From Limnomonas spitsbergensis (taxonomy: Eukaryota; Chlorophyta; Chlorophyceae; Chlamydomonadales), in the NCBI GenBank assembly GCA_037349105.1, contig JAYJMM010000029.1, positions 1,240,001-1,304,000 on the forward strand: a stretch of 64,000 bases of DNA, in the 5' to 3' direction. Each line of letters starts with the position of its first letter. The stretch's first letter is position 1. A program made the translations under genes and the position numbers. The notes below the pieces were generated by a model, which was not told the origin of the DNA, did not search any database, and saw only the letters and a program-made list of their open reading frames with translations. Positions 12,301 through 24,300 of this stretch are shown piece by piece.

Positions 12301-15300
12301 CTGCCTGCTGAGGTTTGTCTCCCCGCTGAGGTATGACCACCTGCTGAGGGTTGACGTACTGCCGAGACTTGCCCCCCTGACGAGACTTGCCCCCCTGCCG
12401 AGATTTGACCACCTGCTGAGGTTTGACTGCCTGCTGAGGTTTGAACCCCTGCCGAGATTTGACCGCCTGCTGAGGTTTGACTGCCTGCTGAGGTCTGACC
12501 CCCCTCTGCGCTGGACATGGACGAGCGGGTGAAGAGGCTGGAGGCCCCCCCGCCGCTGCTCCGGCCGCCGTCAATCGTCGAGCCGTCCGTGGCACTTCCA
12601 TCCGAGTCACGTCCTTCAGCCCAGGGGCGCTCCGGTGCCGTCGTCTCATGCAGGCTGTCAATGTGGCGGGGCTCGGTTGCCGATGAGCTGGGGCTGGATT
12701 GCACGGCAGCTGAATTCAGGGCCCCGGGGGCAGACTGCCTCTGACCTGCCCTCGCAGATGGCACGGGGTGATCTTGATCAGCCTGCGGATGCGGCTCCGA
12801 AGCCTCACACAACTTTCCGCCATCCTGCGTGTGCGATTGCGCTGGCTCGTTGCCCGCTGCCTGAGGATAGAGCAAGAGGGGGCGGGGGAAGGGCTGGAGG
12901 GGGGGGGAGCCTTCACACTGGGGAGCCACAACCAAGGGACATGTGTTCACCGTGACCTAGTGGGTGCTGTATGGAAGGGTGAAACGCAAGGTCGCCCGGG
13001 TTGATAAGCAGTGCAGCAGGGACTGGCGCCGCGTCGGTGCTGGATGGAACAGCTTTTTGCAGGATGGTGCATGACCATGGTAGTGCCCCATACCCATAAC
13101 CTCTATCTTGTTATTCCATACGCCTCAATTAGTCATGCCTGCCTGCAAAAGGCATTTCTTACCCTCGCTGAACCTCATTGCCTCTCCCCCCGTGCCCTTC
13201 TAGATCGACCCTAGATCTGTACCTCAAGATCCAAGGCAGCTCCCAGATCCACCCGGCCGTCCTCCCGAGCAGCAGCATCTAGGCATCTCTTAAGGGAGCG
13301 GCGCTGCTCAGAGGGGTCGCTCTCAAGCTCAGAAGCTGCCACAGGGGCAGAACGCGATGACGTGGAGGAGACATTGCGGCTACGAGCGGCCGTGGACTGC
13401 GGTCGGATGCTGCCTGAACCTGCGATGGAAACCGCAGCCGGCGCAAAACCAGCGGCCGGCGAGATATTTCCCTTGAGGCTGGCGACACTGGACTTCAGGC
13501 TGGATCCAAAATCAGATCCAAACCCGGCGCCACGCTGCTCTGCCTCCACCCTGTGAGTTGGCACGGGCGTCGCCTCGCGGGCAGGCAGGCCCTCAGCGCT
13601 ATCGCTGGCCTTTAGACCCTCCAGGGTGGTCCTCAGCACTTGCCTGCAGGGGGTGCACAACGCAGGGGGCGGGAAATCAGGCATGGGGTGCCCAAGCGGT
13701 AGAAAAACACCCTGTGCATGGGGTGTAAAACCATGAATCGCCTGCACAGTAAAGGGCGAAGGGACGAATCAGGAATAAGCCTGCATGGGCACCAGGAGTG
13801 GGTTTGCATGGCGTGCAGGCGCCTGGAATAGTTTTGCACAGTGTGCTAGAAGCCTTTCGCTCAGCAGGCCACAGGCAGCCATCGCATTCATGACAGGATA
13901 ATATGCGGTGGCTCCTATTGAGCTCTGGGAGGCTGGGCGACCCTGAGTGTCACCAGTTGCACGCCTACTGGCTGTTCCATGGAAACAAAAGCAGCTTTTT
14001 ACTTTAGGGTGCTTCCGCTACAACCTGGCTTGCGGGCGGGACCTGTTGCTTGGACCACCTGCCATTGGTTTGGTCCCGATTGGCCCAGGAATGGCCGCCT
14101 GGCGGCTCACCGTAGGTGGCCTGGCACACGCTTCAGTAAACACCGGCACACACACCTGATTGCAGCCTGGTCCAATGACTGACGCAACATGGAGAGGCCG
14201 CCAGGGCTGCTTACGGTCTTGGCAGCGGCGTTTGACTGTGATGGGGAGGCCTGGCAGCTGGGTTCCGACTTGACAGCTGGACGCCGCCAGCGGGGCAGCG
14301 GCGAGGTGGCAAACTCCGGCGGCATGAGCTTGGAAAACGGGGATTTGGGAGGCGTGCCAGTGGGACCGGTGCGGCCAGTGGGAGGGGAAGGCTGCGTACT
14401 TGAGGCTGCAGGACATGATATATAGATTGGAGGGCAGTCAGCTTAGGGGGCAGCCCAGCTGTCACGTTTGCTTGCAGGCCATTGCATACTTGCCCCGAGA
14501 AAAAATGAAATCAACGGAGGCTAGGCCTCAAATGAGAGGGAAGGCAAAAATCAAGCAGCACTGTCCAGGCTGCTGTTGGGGCCTCTGGCTACCCGCCCAG
14601 GCGCTCTTCTGCAGCCCAAGCATGTTTTAGATGCCAATTTTTTCTATTTTAATCTAGCTCTGCTTTCAACACCCAATATCAAGTACCGGTGCTTTGCCCA
14701 CCTTGTGATTCGTATTCGCTGGCGGTGCCACCCAGCGATGCCCTGCAGTACAGATCTCTGAGGCGGTACGCCATGAGTTCCGCTCCGCTATCCATGGCCA
14801 GGACCTGTGACACAAGGCAGGGAGTCATGACCCCCCTGAGACAGAGCCGCTTGCTTACCGTAGATTTAATTTGCCTTCCCTCGGGTATGAAAAAACCATT
14901 TCTTATAATGCTGTCCTCAGGGCAACTTTCGACCAAACCTCTTATTTTCTGACTGACTGGCGTTGCCAAAGGATAACTAGTAATTTCGTGGATCCCTCAA
15001 CCCCAAACAATGTTAATTATGAGGGAAGGCAAAGCAAATCTACAGAATGGCATCTGGAAGTAATGCAAAACAGGGCACAGCCCCAAGCGAGCTCCCTCTT
15101 AATAAACAGGCAACCTCATCCAAGCAAGAGGAGAATAATGCAGCTTGTTGATCTTGCCGAGATCTAACCGCTTCACAACACCCCCCCAATTGGACCTACC
15201 TGCTCCTCAAGATACTATGATTTCAGGGTTCATAAACATGAAGAGAAATGTGGCCTCCCGCCTGGACACACCCTCCACAGACAAACCTTCCTCTCATAGT

Positions 15301-18300
15301 ACTCTAAGTAATTTAGGGCTCAAACACGATGACCTAAAGCGTGCCCTCCCACCTGGACATTGGACACTCACCTGCTTGTCAAAGAGGAAGGCCTCCAAAT
15401 CAGCACGGGTCAGCTGCACGTGCTGACCCCCCGGCTCTGACGCCCCTCTCGCGCTGCCGCTGGTGCTATCAGGCCTGGGGCTGGAGGCCGCGGTCCCTCG
15501 GCGTCCCTCAGGCTTGAGACCCGCTAGCGCCTCGTGCAGCGCGTGCCTCAGCCCGTCCAGAATATCCTCCTTGAGGCGCTCTAGGTCCGCCGGGGTCGCG
15601 GTCAACATGCTGCTGCCTGGGGTGCTCAGCTGCCCCGCAAAAGTGCTGCAGCCACCAGCGCTGGTGTTGGACAGCAACAGATCAGAGGCTGAGGGGAAGG
15701 AGTAGGCAGGCGTGACGTAGGCATTGCCTGGAGCGGAGCCTGCCGCCGTCGAGCGGGCCGAGCCACTGGCGGCAGCATGTACATCTTGTGAGGCTGCAAC
15801 CGCTCCGTCCCCGCTGCCGCCACCCAGGCCTGCTGCAGACATGAACCTAGGGAGCAACTGCTGGGCGGCCGTGCCCTGCTTCGTGCCGCTGCCCCCAGTC
15901 GAGGAGGCCTTGAGAGCCGGGTTGATCAGGCGTTTCCCGGAAGCAGCGAGGCCGTCAGAGTCCACGACGCCGCCGCTGTGCAGAAAATCTGCTGCGAGGG
16001 CAGCCTCGGCAGCAGCAGCAGCAGCAGCAGCAGACACCAGGGGGGCGCCAGTATACGATGTGGCGACAGAGCGCGAGCCAGGGTCCATACCACCCATCGA
16101 GGAGGAGGCATCGCGTGCCCTGGGTGGCCCAGCGAGTGCCGCGGCAGAGCTGTCAACTACAGCTGCCCCCGCTGCCATAAGAGCGCCCGCCGTAGACAGG
16201 AACACGTGTTGTGGCTGCTGCGGCTTTCTGCCGTCTCCACCAGCGGTGGCGGCCTTCTGCTGTTGGCCCCACATGAAGGGGCTGCCGCCCTCTGTCACAA
16301 AGCTGGCCAGCGAGAGCTCCTGAGTCAGCAGGGGCGGCATCCCACCGTCGGTTGGGACCCGCCCACCAATCGATGTAGCCACCGAGCGATTCGCAGCCTC
16401 CAGCCGCATCCGCTGCAGCTCGAGCGGCGGGAGCCCGCTCATGGATGAGGATGCATCCCGGAACTCCTGCGTGCTAGTGAAGGCGTCACAGGTGGGCGAG
16501 GCCGCCTCGGCATCGTCATCCCCAACCGCTGCAGAGACTTTGACGGGGGTGAGGGCAGCAACAGCCGCCGCGACGGCGGCCACGGCTGCGTCCACAGCCG
16601 CCTCGGCGTTCGACATGGTCAGCAGCGGCCACTCTGCCTCGGAGTCAGCCTCTGAGTCAGCGGAGCTGTCGCTGCGGTCCCCTGACGGGGCGAGCGGTAT
16701 GTCAGGCCTCTGCAGCAGCAGCAGCTGCTCAGGGATGGGTGTCAGCTTCCGAGCAGCTTCCGGGGACATCCACACATCCCGTGCTGTCATGGCGGCACCA
16801 GCGGAGCCTTGCAGCTCCCATTCATCTGCCTCACGGAGAGCCTCCAGTAATGATGCAGGGACGGGGCTAGACCGAGGGGGGACTGCAGCCTGAGGTTGCT
16901 GCAGGGACGAGTAAAGCAGGTTAGATCGGCACGGCAGGTCAGAACAAAGCATCCAGGCAGGCTTTGCTGTCCAGAGTTCAAAATCTGTGTCCACAGTTCA
17001 GTACCCCGCTCAAATGTTTGCCCCAAGCATCGCATCCAAAATGCATGTGAATGCAAGCTTTTGCCCACATAACAAACGCCAGCGTGCCTGCCTTAAGCGC
17101 ACAATTGCACACACGAATGAGCATGAGCCATGCAGAGAGAGCAAAATGCAATCAAGAAGCAGAGCAGCCAGTAGCTCTCCCTCTCTCCAATAAACGACCC
17201 TGACTCGGCCGCACCTGCACATGCCGTGGGGGCGTCTGGCACAAGATCCTTTCCACCTGGTACCCCCCCAGTGAGGACCCGGGAGACACCACTGCACCAC
17301 GCCGGGCAAAGCCAGGAGCTGGATCTGCACCGCTGCTGCTCGGCAGGCGCGCGGGCAGCTGGCGGTGCTCCACCAGGCCTCCACCGCTGCTGCTGGGCAG
17401 GCGCTCGGGCACCTGGCGTTCCTCTGCAACACCTCCACCGCTGCCTTGCGAAAGGAGCACCTGGTACCCTTCCATCAGGGCTTCACTGCCCCCTGCAGAG
17501 ACCCGGGCATCCCCTCCAGCCCCGAAAGCACCGGCCATGGAGGCCCGCTGGTCCAAGGTGGAGGCAGAGATGGAGCTGCCCCCCGCTGTCGATAAGCGCT
17601 GGTCCAAGGCGGACACTGACAGAGAGCTGCCGCTTGCCGAGGAGTACCGCTGATCAGAGGCTGGGACGGAAAGAGAGCTGCCATCGGCTGTTGAAGAGCT
17701 GCCCCGATCGGTGGAGGAGCTGCCGCCAGCGCTGGAAGAACCGGGCCGCAATGCAAGCACCAGGAGCGGCTCCCGAGCCTCCTGCCAAGGAAATGGCGAG
17801 ACAGCCTGGGCCGCTCCACCCCAGGTGTTGGACTTGAAGCGCGGTTGCGTGGGGGCAGGGAAGCTCACCTCCGGCTCTGCACTGGGCTCCTCCCCGACCC
17901 GAGGCAGTGGCAAAGCAACGTCCCCCGCCACAAGCTGCGCAGCCTGCCCTCCTGCAGAGCTGGCCTGCGTCGTGCGCCTCAGCCGACCTAGGGTGTCGAC
18001 CTCAAGGTAGTCGGCCATGGCGCTGCCGGAGGACACGCGATAGCTGGGCGTGACGCTGCTCCCCCCCAGAGCGACGGCCGCCCACCCGCTCCCGTCGGAA
18101 GGGGAGAAACCAGCAGTACTGCCACCAGGGCCCGCCCCCCTGCCTGCAGCTGCCAGCACGCTGCCCACGGACGAAATCGCGGCGGCCCGGCGGTCTGTGG
18201 ACACACCGTTGGCGCTCCTGGGGGGGGAGCTGCCAGGGGTGCTGCGAGCACCAGCTGCTAACGGACGGACCGGCAAGTCCTGACCCTGCCGCTCAGATCC

Positions 18301-21300
18301 CCGACCAACAGTCGAGCCTGCTGCATCAGTGGCCGCCCCGGTGCCGCTGGGTCTCATCTCAAAGCACACGGCGGACGCGCAGTCCATGTCCTCCGCAGCA
18401 AGGTGGCTGAAAGCAACTGACGAGCCAGCCGCGGGGGCATGCCGCTCGGCCCCTCGCCCCTCTGGCTCAGCGTGAATGTTGGAGCTGGAGTGGCCTCCCA
18501 GAGAGGAGGCAGGCCAGCCTGGGAGGGAGAAGCCGCCATGGCTGGCAGCGACTGTGGAGCGGGGAGGCATGGGGCCGCCATTGCTGGCTATGAGGGAGAA
18601 GCGAGCAGAAGAGGTGCCGCCCTCGCTGGCATTGACTGTGGAGCGTGGAGGTAGGGGGCCACCGTCGCTGACATTGACAGATGAGCGGGGGAGCAGGCCC
18701 CCGCCATCGCTGGCAATGAGGGAGTAGCAAACAGAAGAGACGCCTCCCTCGCTGGCATTGACAGGTGGGGGGTAGGGCAAGCCCCCGCCATCGCTGGCAA
18801 TGAGGGAGTAGGGAACAGAAGAGACGCCTCCCTCGCTGGCATTGACAGGTGGGCGGTAGGGAAAGCCCCCGCCATCGCTGGCAATGAGGGAGTAGCGAAC
18901 AGAAGAGACGCCTCCCTCGCTGGCATTGACAGGTGGGCGGTAGGGCAAGCCCCCGCCATCGCTGGCAATGAGGGAGTAGCAAACAGAAGAGACGCCTCCC
19001 TCGCTGGCATTGACAGGTGGGCGGTAGGGCAAGCCCCCGCCATCGCTGGCAATGAGGGAGTAGCGAACAGAAGAGACGCCTCCCTCGCTGGCATTGACAG
19101 GTGGGCAGTGGGCCAAGCCCCCGCCATCGCTGGCAATGAGGGAGTAGCGAACAGAAGAGACGCCTCCCTCGCTGGCATTGACAGGTGGGCGGTAGGGCAA
19201 GCCCCCGCCATCGCTGGCAATGAGGGAGTAGCGAACAGAAGAGACGCCTCCCTCGCTGGCATTGACAGGTGGGCAGTGGGCCAAGCCCCCGCCATCGCTG
19301 GCAATGAGGGAGAAGCGGGCAGAGGAGACACCTCCCTCGCTGGCATGGACTGAGGGGTGGGAGGGCTGGTCACCGCCATCGCTGACAATGAGGGTATAGC
19401 GGGCAGATGACACGCCTCCATCGCTAGCATTCATTGTTGAGCGGGCAGGTAAGGCGCCACCATCGCTGGCACTGGCCGAGGAGCGGGCAGGCAAGGTGCC
19501 ATCATCGCTGACCATGACAAAGCAGCGGGGAAATGAGGCGCCTCCATCAGCAGTGTCGACTGTGAAGCTGGGAGGCAAGGTGCCACCATCGCTGGCAATA
19601 AGGGTGAAGTGAGGGGAAAGGGCGCCGCCATCACTAGCATCCAGGGTGGAGCGGAGGGACAAGGCGCCGCCATCGCTGTCGATGAGGTTGAAGCGGGCAG
19701 ATGAGGCGCCACCATCACTGGCTGTGGCAGTGGAGCGGGGAGGCAAGGCACCGCCATCACTGTCAATAAGATAAAAGCGGGCAGATGAGGCGCCGCCATC
19801 ACTGGCATCAATAGTGGAGCAGAGGGACAAGGCGCCGCCACCGCTGTCGATGAGGTTAAAGCGGGCAGATGAGGCGCCGCCATCACTAGCCGTGACTGTC
19901 GAGCGGGGAGGCAACGCGCCGCCATCGCTGGCCATCGCTAAGGAGCGGAGAGACAAGGAACTGCCACCACTGTCAATGAGGTTAAAGTGGGCAGACGAGA
20001 CGCCGCCGTTGCTAGAGGTAACTGTGGAGCGGGGAGGCAAGGCGCCCCCATCGCTGGCATGGGTACTGCAGCGGGGAGATGAGGCACCGCCATAGCTAGC
20101 AGCGGGCGTGGAGCGCCTGCTCTCAGGAGGAGACCCGTGGCTGTCAGAATTCAGGGATGTTCCCCCACAGCCTGGGCCAATCGCCGCCTCAGAGTCGTAT
20201 TTGGTCGCCAGCGAGCCAGCTGAGTAGCGCGGCATTGATGCATTCGTGATGCCACTAACAGCTGTCGTGCGCCGACTGCCCGGCTGCGATGCGCCCTGGC
20301 TAGGAGCCTCCTCCTCTGCTGCCTCAGCCCCCGCATCACTGTCGTCTCCAGTGCTGCTATATCCTGCAGAGTGGTCAAAGGAACTGCGGGGAGCAGAGGC
20401 AGCGGTAATGCCGCTCGCAGCCGTCATGCGCCGGCTCCCCGCCGGCCGCGATGCTCTTCGGCTAGGAGCCTCGTCCTCCTCCTCCTCTGCTGCCTCAGCC
20501 TCCACATCGCTGTCATCCTCAGCACTGCTATACTCCGCAGCATGGTCGAAGGTGCTGCGGGGAACAGAGGCGGTAGTGATTCCACTGCTGGCGCTGCCTG
20601 CCGTACTCCGCCTGCTGCCACCTTGAGCAACAAGCAGGGCGTCACTCGCGCTCTCCTGGCCGTCGCCATCCCAGCCCTGGTACAGGAGTTCATCTGGCTC
20701 GTACAGCGCCTCCCCACAGGAGTTCTCGTTGTTGAGCGAGGAGAAAGGGATGCTGTTGGCGGTGGAGCGAGGGTTGGACCATCTCACAGGTCTAGCCTGC
20801 ACCGCCCCCTGCTGTGGGTCAGGGCCACCGGGCAGATACTGGCCATCATGTCCATAGTCAGCTCCAGCCTCGCCGGGGCCACGTGGGACAGAGGCACATG
20901 TAATACCGCTGCCAGTGGTGTCAGAAGTCCCACGGCGGGACAGGCCATTGCCCATCAAGGCTGAGTCCTCGGGGCCGTAACCCTGCTGGCTGCCGCAACG
21001 AGCGGCATCGCCAGCTCCCGACGGGTGATAGGACATGGGGGCCGCTGCACCGCTCATACCGCTGGCTGAGCTGACGGCTGTTGTCCGCCTGTTGCCGTCC
21101 CGCGGCTCAGCGTTGCCATACCCGGCCTGGCAGCCAGGCTGCAGGTCCGACCAGGGAGGAGAGTGGCCACTCCCGCTCGTGACACGTCGGTCAAGCAGTT
21201 CATACTGCTCTGCATCATAGCCGTTGCCCGCAGAGAGCAGAAGATTGGCAGGATGCGAAGAGAGCGAGATGCCCGTCATGGTGCTGGAGGTGGTGTTACG

Positions 21301-24300
21301 CCGGGAGGCTGGAGCAAGGGGTGTGCCGTAACCGCCGTCAGAAATAGGCACGTCGCCAGGCGAGCTGCTGGATCTGGCACTTGCCATTGTGCCACGCCTG
21401 GTCTCCGCATCGAACAACATGCTGTAGCCGCCATCAGAAACAGGCGGGTTGTCATCCCCCCAGCTGGACATAGCACTAGCTGCAGTGCTACGCCTGGTAA
21501 CGGCAGCGATAGAAGTGCCGTACCCGCCATCAGAAATAAGCATGTTGCCAGGCTCGCTACCGGACATAGCGCTGGCCACAGTGCCGCGTCTGGTGCTGGG
21601 AGCAGTGGATTGACCATAGCCACCAGCAGAGACAGGCAGGCCACCTGGCTCGTTGCTGGAGATTGCACTAGCAGTTGTGCCGCGTCTGGTGCAAGCAGCG
21701 ATGGAGGGAACATATCCGCCACCAGAAATAGGCATGTTGCCGGGCTCGCTACCGGACATGTTGCTGGCTGCTGTGCCGCGCCTGGTACCCGCAGCAGTGG
21801 AAGGGCCGTACCCGCCATCAGAAATAGGCATGCCACCCGGCTCGCTGCTGGTCATATCACTAGCCGCTGTACCGCGTCTGGTGCCAGTTGCAGTGGATGG
21901 GTCATAGCCACCAGCTGAAATGGGCATGTTGCCAGGCTCACTGCATGACACGGCACTGGCCATGGTCCCACGCCTGGTTTCTACTTCTAAGGACATGCTG
22001 TAGTCGCCGCCGGAAATGGGCAGGCTACCAGGTTCGCTGCTGGTCATAGCTGCTGTGCCGCGTCGGGTCCCAGCAGCGAAGGGAGTTCCATACCCACCCT
22101 CGGAAATACGTAACCTATCCAGCCCGCTACCAGACATAGAACTGGCGGCTGTGCCGCGCCTAGTGCCAGCAGCAAGGGAGGTGTTGTAGCCGCCATCAGA
22201 GATAGGCAGATTGCCAGGCTGGCTGCTGGTCATGGCACTAGCCATTGTACCGCGCCTGGTCCCGGCAGCGAGGGAAGTGCCGTACCCGCCATCGGAAATA
22301 GGCATGTTGCCAGGCTCGCTGACAGACATAGCGCTGGCCGCAGTACCGCGCCTGGTACCGGCAGCGATGGAAGTGCCATAGCCACCATCAGAAAGAGGCA
22401 GGCCATCAGGCCCATGGCTAGTCATCGAGCTTTCAGCTGTGCTACGCCTGGTACCGGCAGGGAGGGACGTGTCATAGCCACCAGCTGAAATATGCATGAT
22501 GCCAGGCTCGCTGCCAGACAATGCGCTGGCATTTGTGCCGCGCCGGGTCTCCGCAACAAACGAGGAATACCCACCATCCGAGAAGTGCGAGTCATCAGGC
22601 TTGCTGCCAGAAATGGCGCTGGCCGCTGTGCCGCGCCTAGTACCAGCAGCGAGGGAGGTGTTGTAGCCGCCATCAGAAATAGGCTGGTCGCCAGGTTCGC
22701 TGTATGACACGGCGCTGGCTGCTATGCCGCGCCTGGTACCGGCAGGGAGGGAGGTGTCATAGCCACCAGCAGAAATGGGCATGTTGCCTGGCTGGCTCCC
22801 TGACACGGTGCTGGTCATGGTGCCGCGCCTGGTTTCGGCATCAAACGAAGTGCTATAGCCTCCATCAGAAATAGGCAGGCCATCAGGCAAGCAGCTCATC
22901 ATAGCGCTGGCAGCTGTGCCGCGCCTGGTGCTGGCAGCATGGGGGGAGTCATAGCCACCAGCAGAGATCTGTGGGTTGCCATGCTCGCTGCTGGTCATAG
23001 CGCTGGCAGCTGTGCCGCGCCTGGTGCTGGCAGCATGGGGGGAGTCATAGCCACCAGCAGAGATCTGTGGGTTGCCATGCTCGCTGCTGGTCATAGCGCT
23101 GGCAGCTGTGCCGCGCCTGGTGCTGGCAGCATGGGGGGAGTCATAGCCACCAGCAGAGATCTGTGGGTTGCCATGCTCGCTGCTGGTCATAGCGCTGGCA
23201 GCTGTGCCGCGCCTGGTGCTGGCAGCATGGGGGGAGTCATAGCCACCGGCAGAGATCTGTGGGTTGCCATGCTCGCTGCTGGTCATAGCGCTGGCAGCTG
23301 TGCCGCGCCTGATGCTAGCAGGGAGGGAGGTGTCATAGCCACCAGCAGAAATGGGCATGTTGCCTGGCTGGCTACCTGACACAGTGCTGGTCATGGTGCC
23401 GCGCCTGGTTTCGGCATCGAACGAAGTGCTATAGCCTCCATCAGAAATAGGCAGGCCATCAGGCAAGCAGCTCGTCATAGCGCTGGCAGCTGTGCCGCGT
23501 CTGGTGCTGGCAGTATGGGGGGAGTCATAGCCACCAGCAGTGATCTGTGGGTTGCCATGCTCGCTGCTGGTCATAGTGCTGGCAGCTGTGCCGCGCCTGG
23601 TGCTGGCAGCATGGGGGGAGTCATAGCCACCAGCAGAGATCTGTGGGTTGCCATGCTCGCTGCTGGTCATAGCGCTGGCAGCTGTGCCGCGTCTGGTGCT
23701 GGCAGCATGGGGGGAGTCATAGCCACCGGCAGAGATCTGTGGGTTGCCATGCTCGCTGCTGGTCATAGCGCTGGCAGCTGTGCCGCGTCTGGTGCTGGCA
23801 GCATGGGGGGTGTCATAGCCACCAGCAGAGATCTGTGGGTTGCCATGCTCGCTGCTGGTCATAGCGCTGGCAGCTGTGCCGCGCCTGGTGCTGGCAGCAT
23901 GGGGGGAGTCATAGCCACCGGCAGAGATCTGTGGGTTGCCATGCTCGCTGCTGGTCATAGCGCTAGCAGCAGTGCCGCGTCTGGTGCTAGCAGGGAGGGA
24001 GGTGTCATAGCCACCAGCAGAAATGGGCATGTTGCCTGGCTGGCTGCCTGACACGGTGCTGGTCATGGTGCCGCGCCTGGTTTCGGCATCGAACGAAGTG
24101 CTATAGCCTCCATCAGAAATAGGCAAGCCATCAGGCAAGCAGCTCGTCATAGCGCTTGCAGCTGTGCCGCGCCTGGTGCTGGCAGCATGGGGGGAGTCAT
24201 AGCCACCAGCAGTGATCTGTGGGTTGCCATGCTCGCTGCTGGTCATAGCGCTGGCAGCTGTGCCGCGTCTGGTACTGGCAGCATGGGGGGAGTCATAGCC

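Noticed and set aside
18588..19430. Minus-strand ORF of Pro/Ala/Leu-rich repeats (SLPAMAGA...)
   Set aside because: An alternative frame of the 84-bp array within the 10.4-kb exon; it has no splice context of its own.
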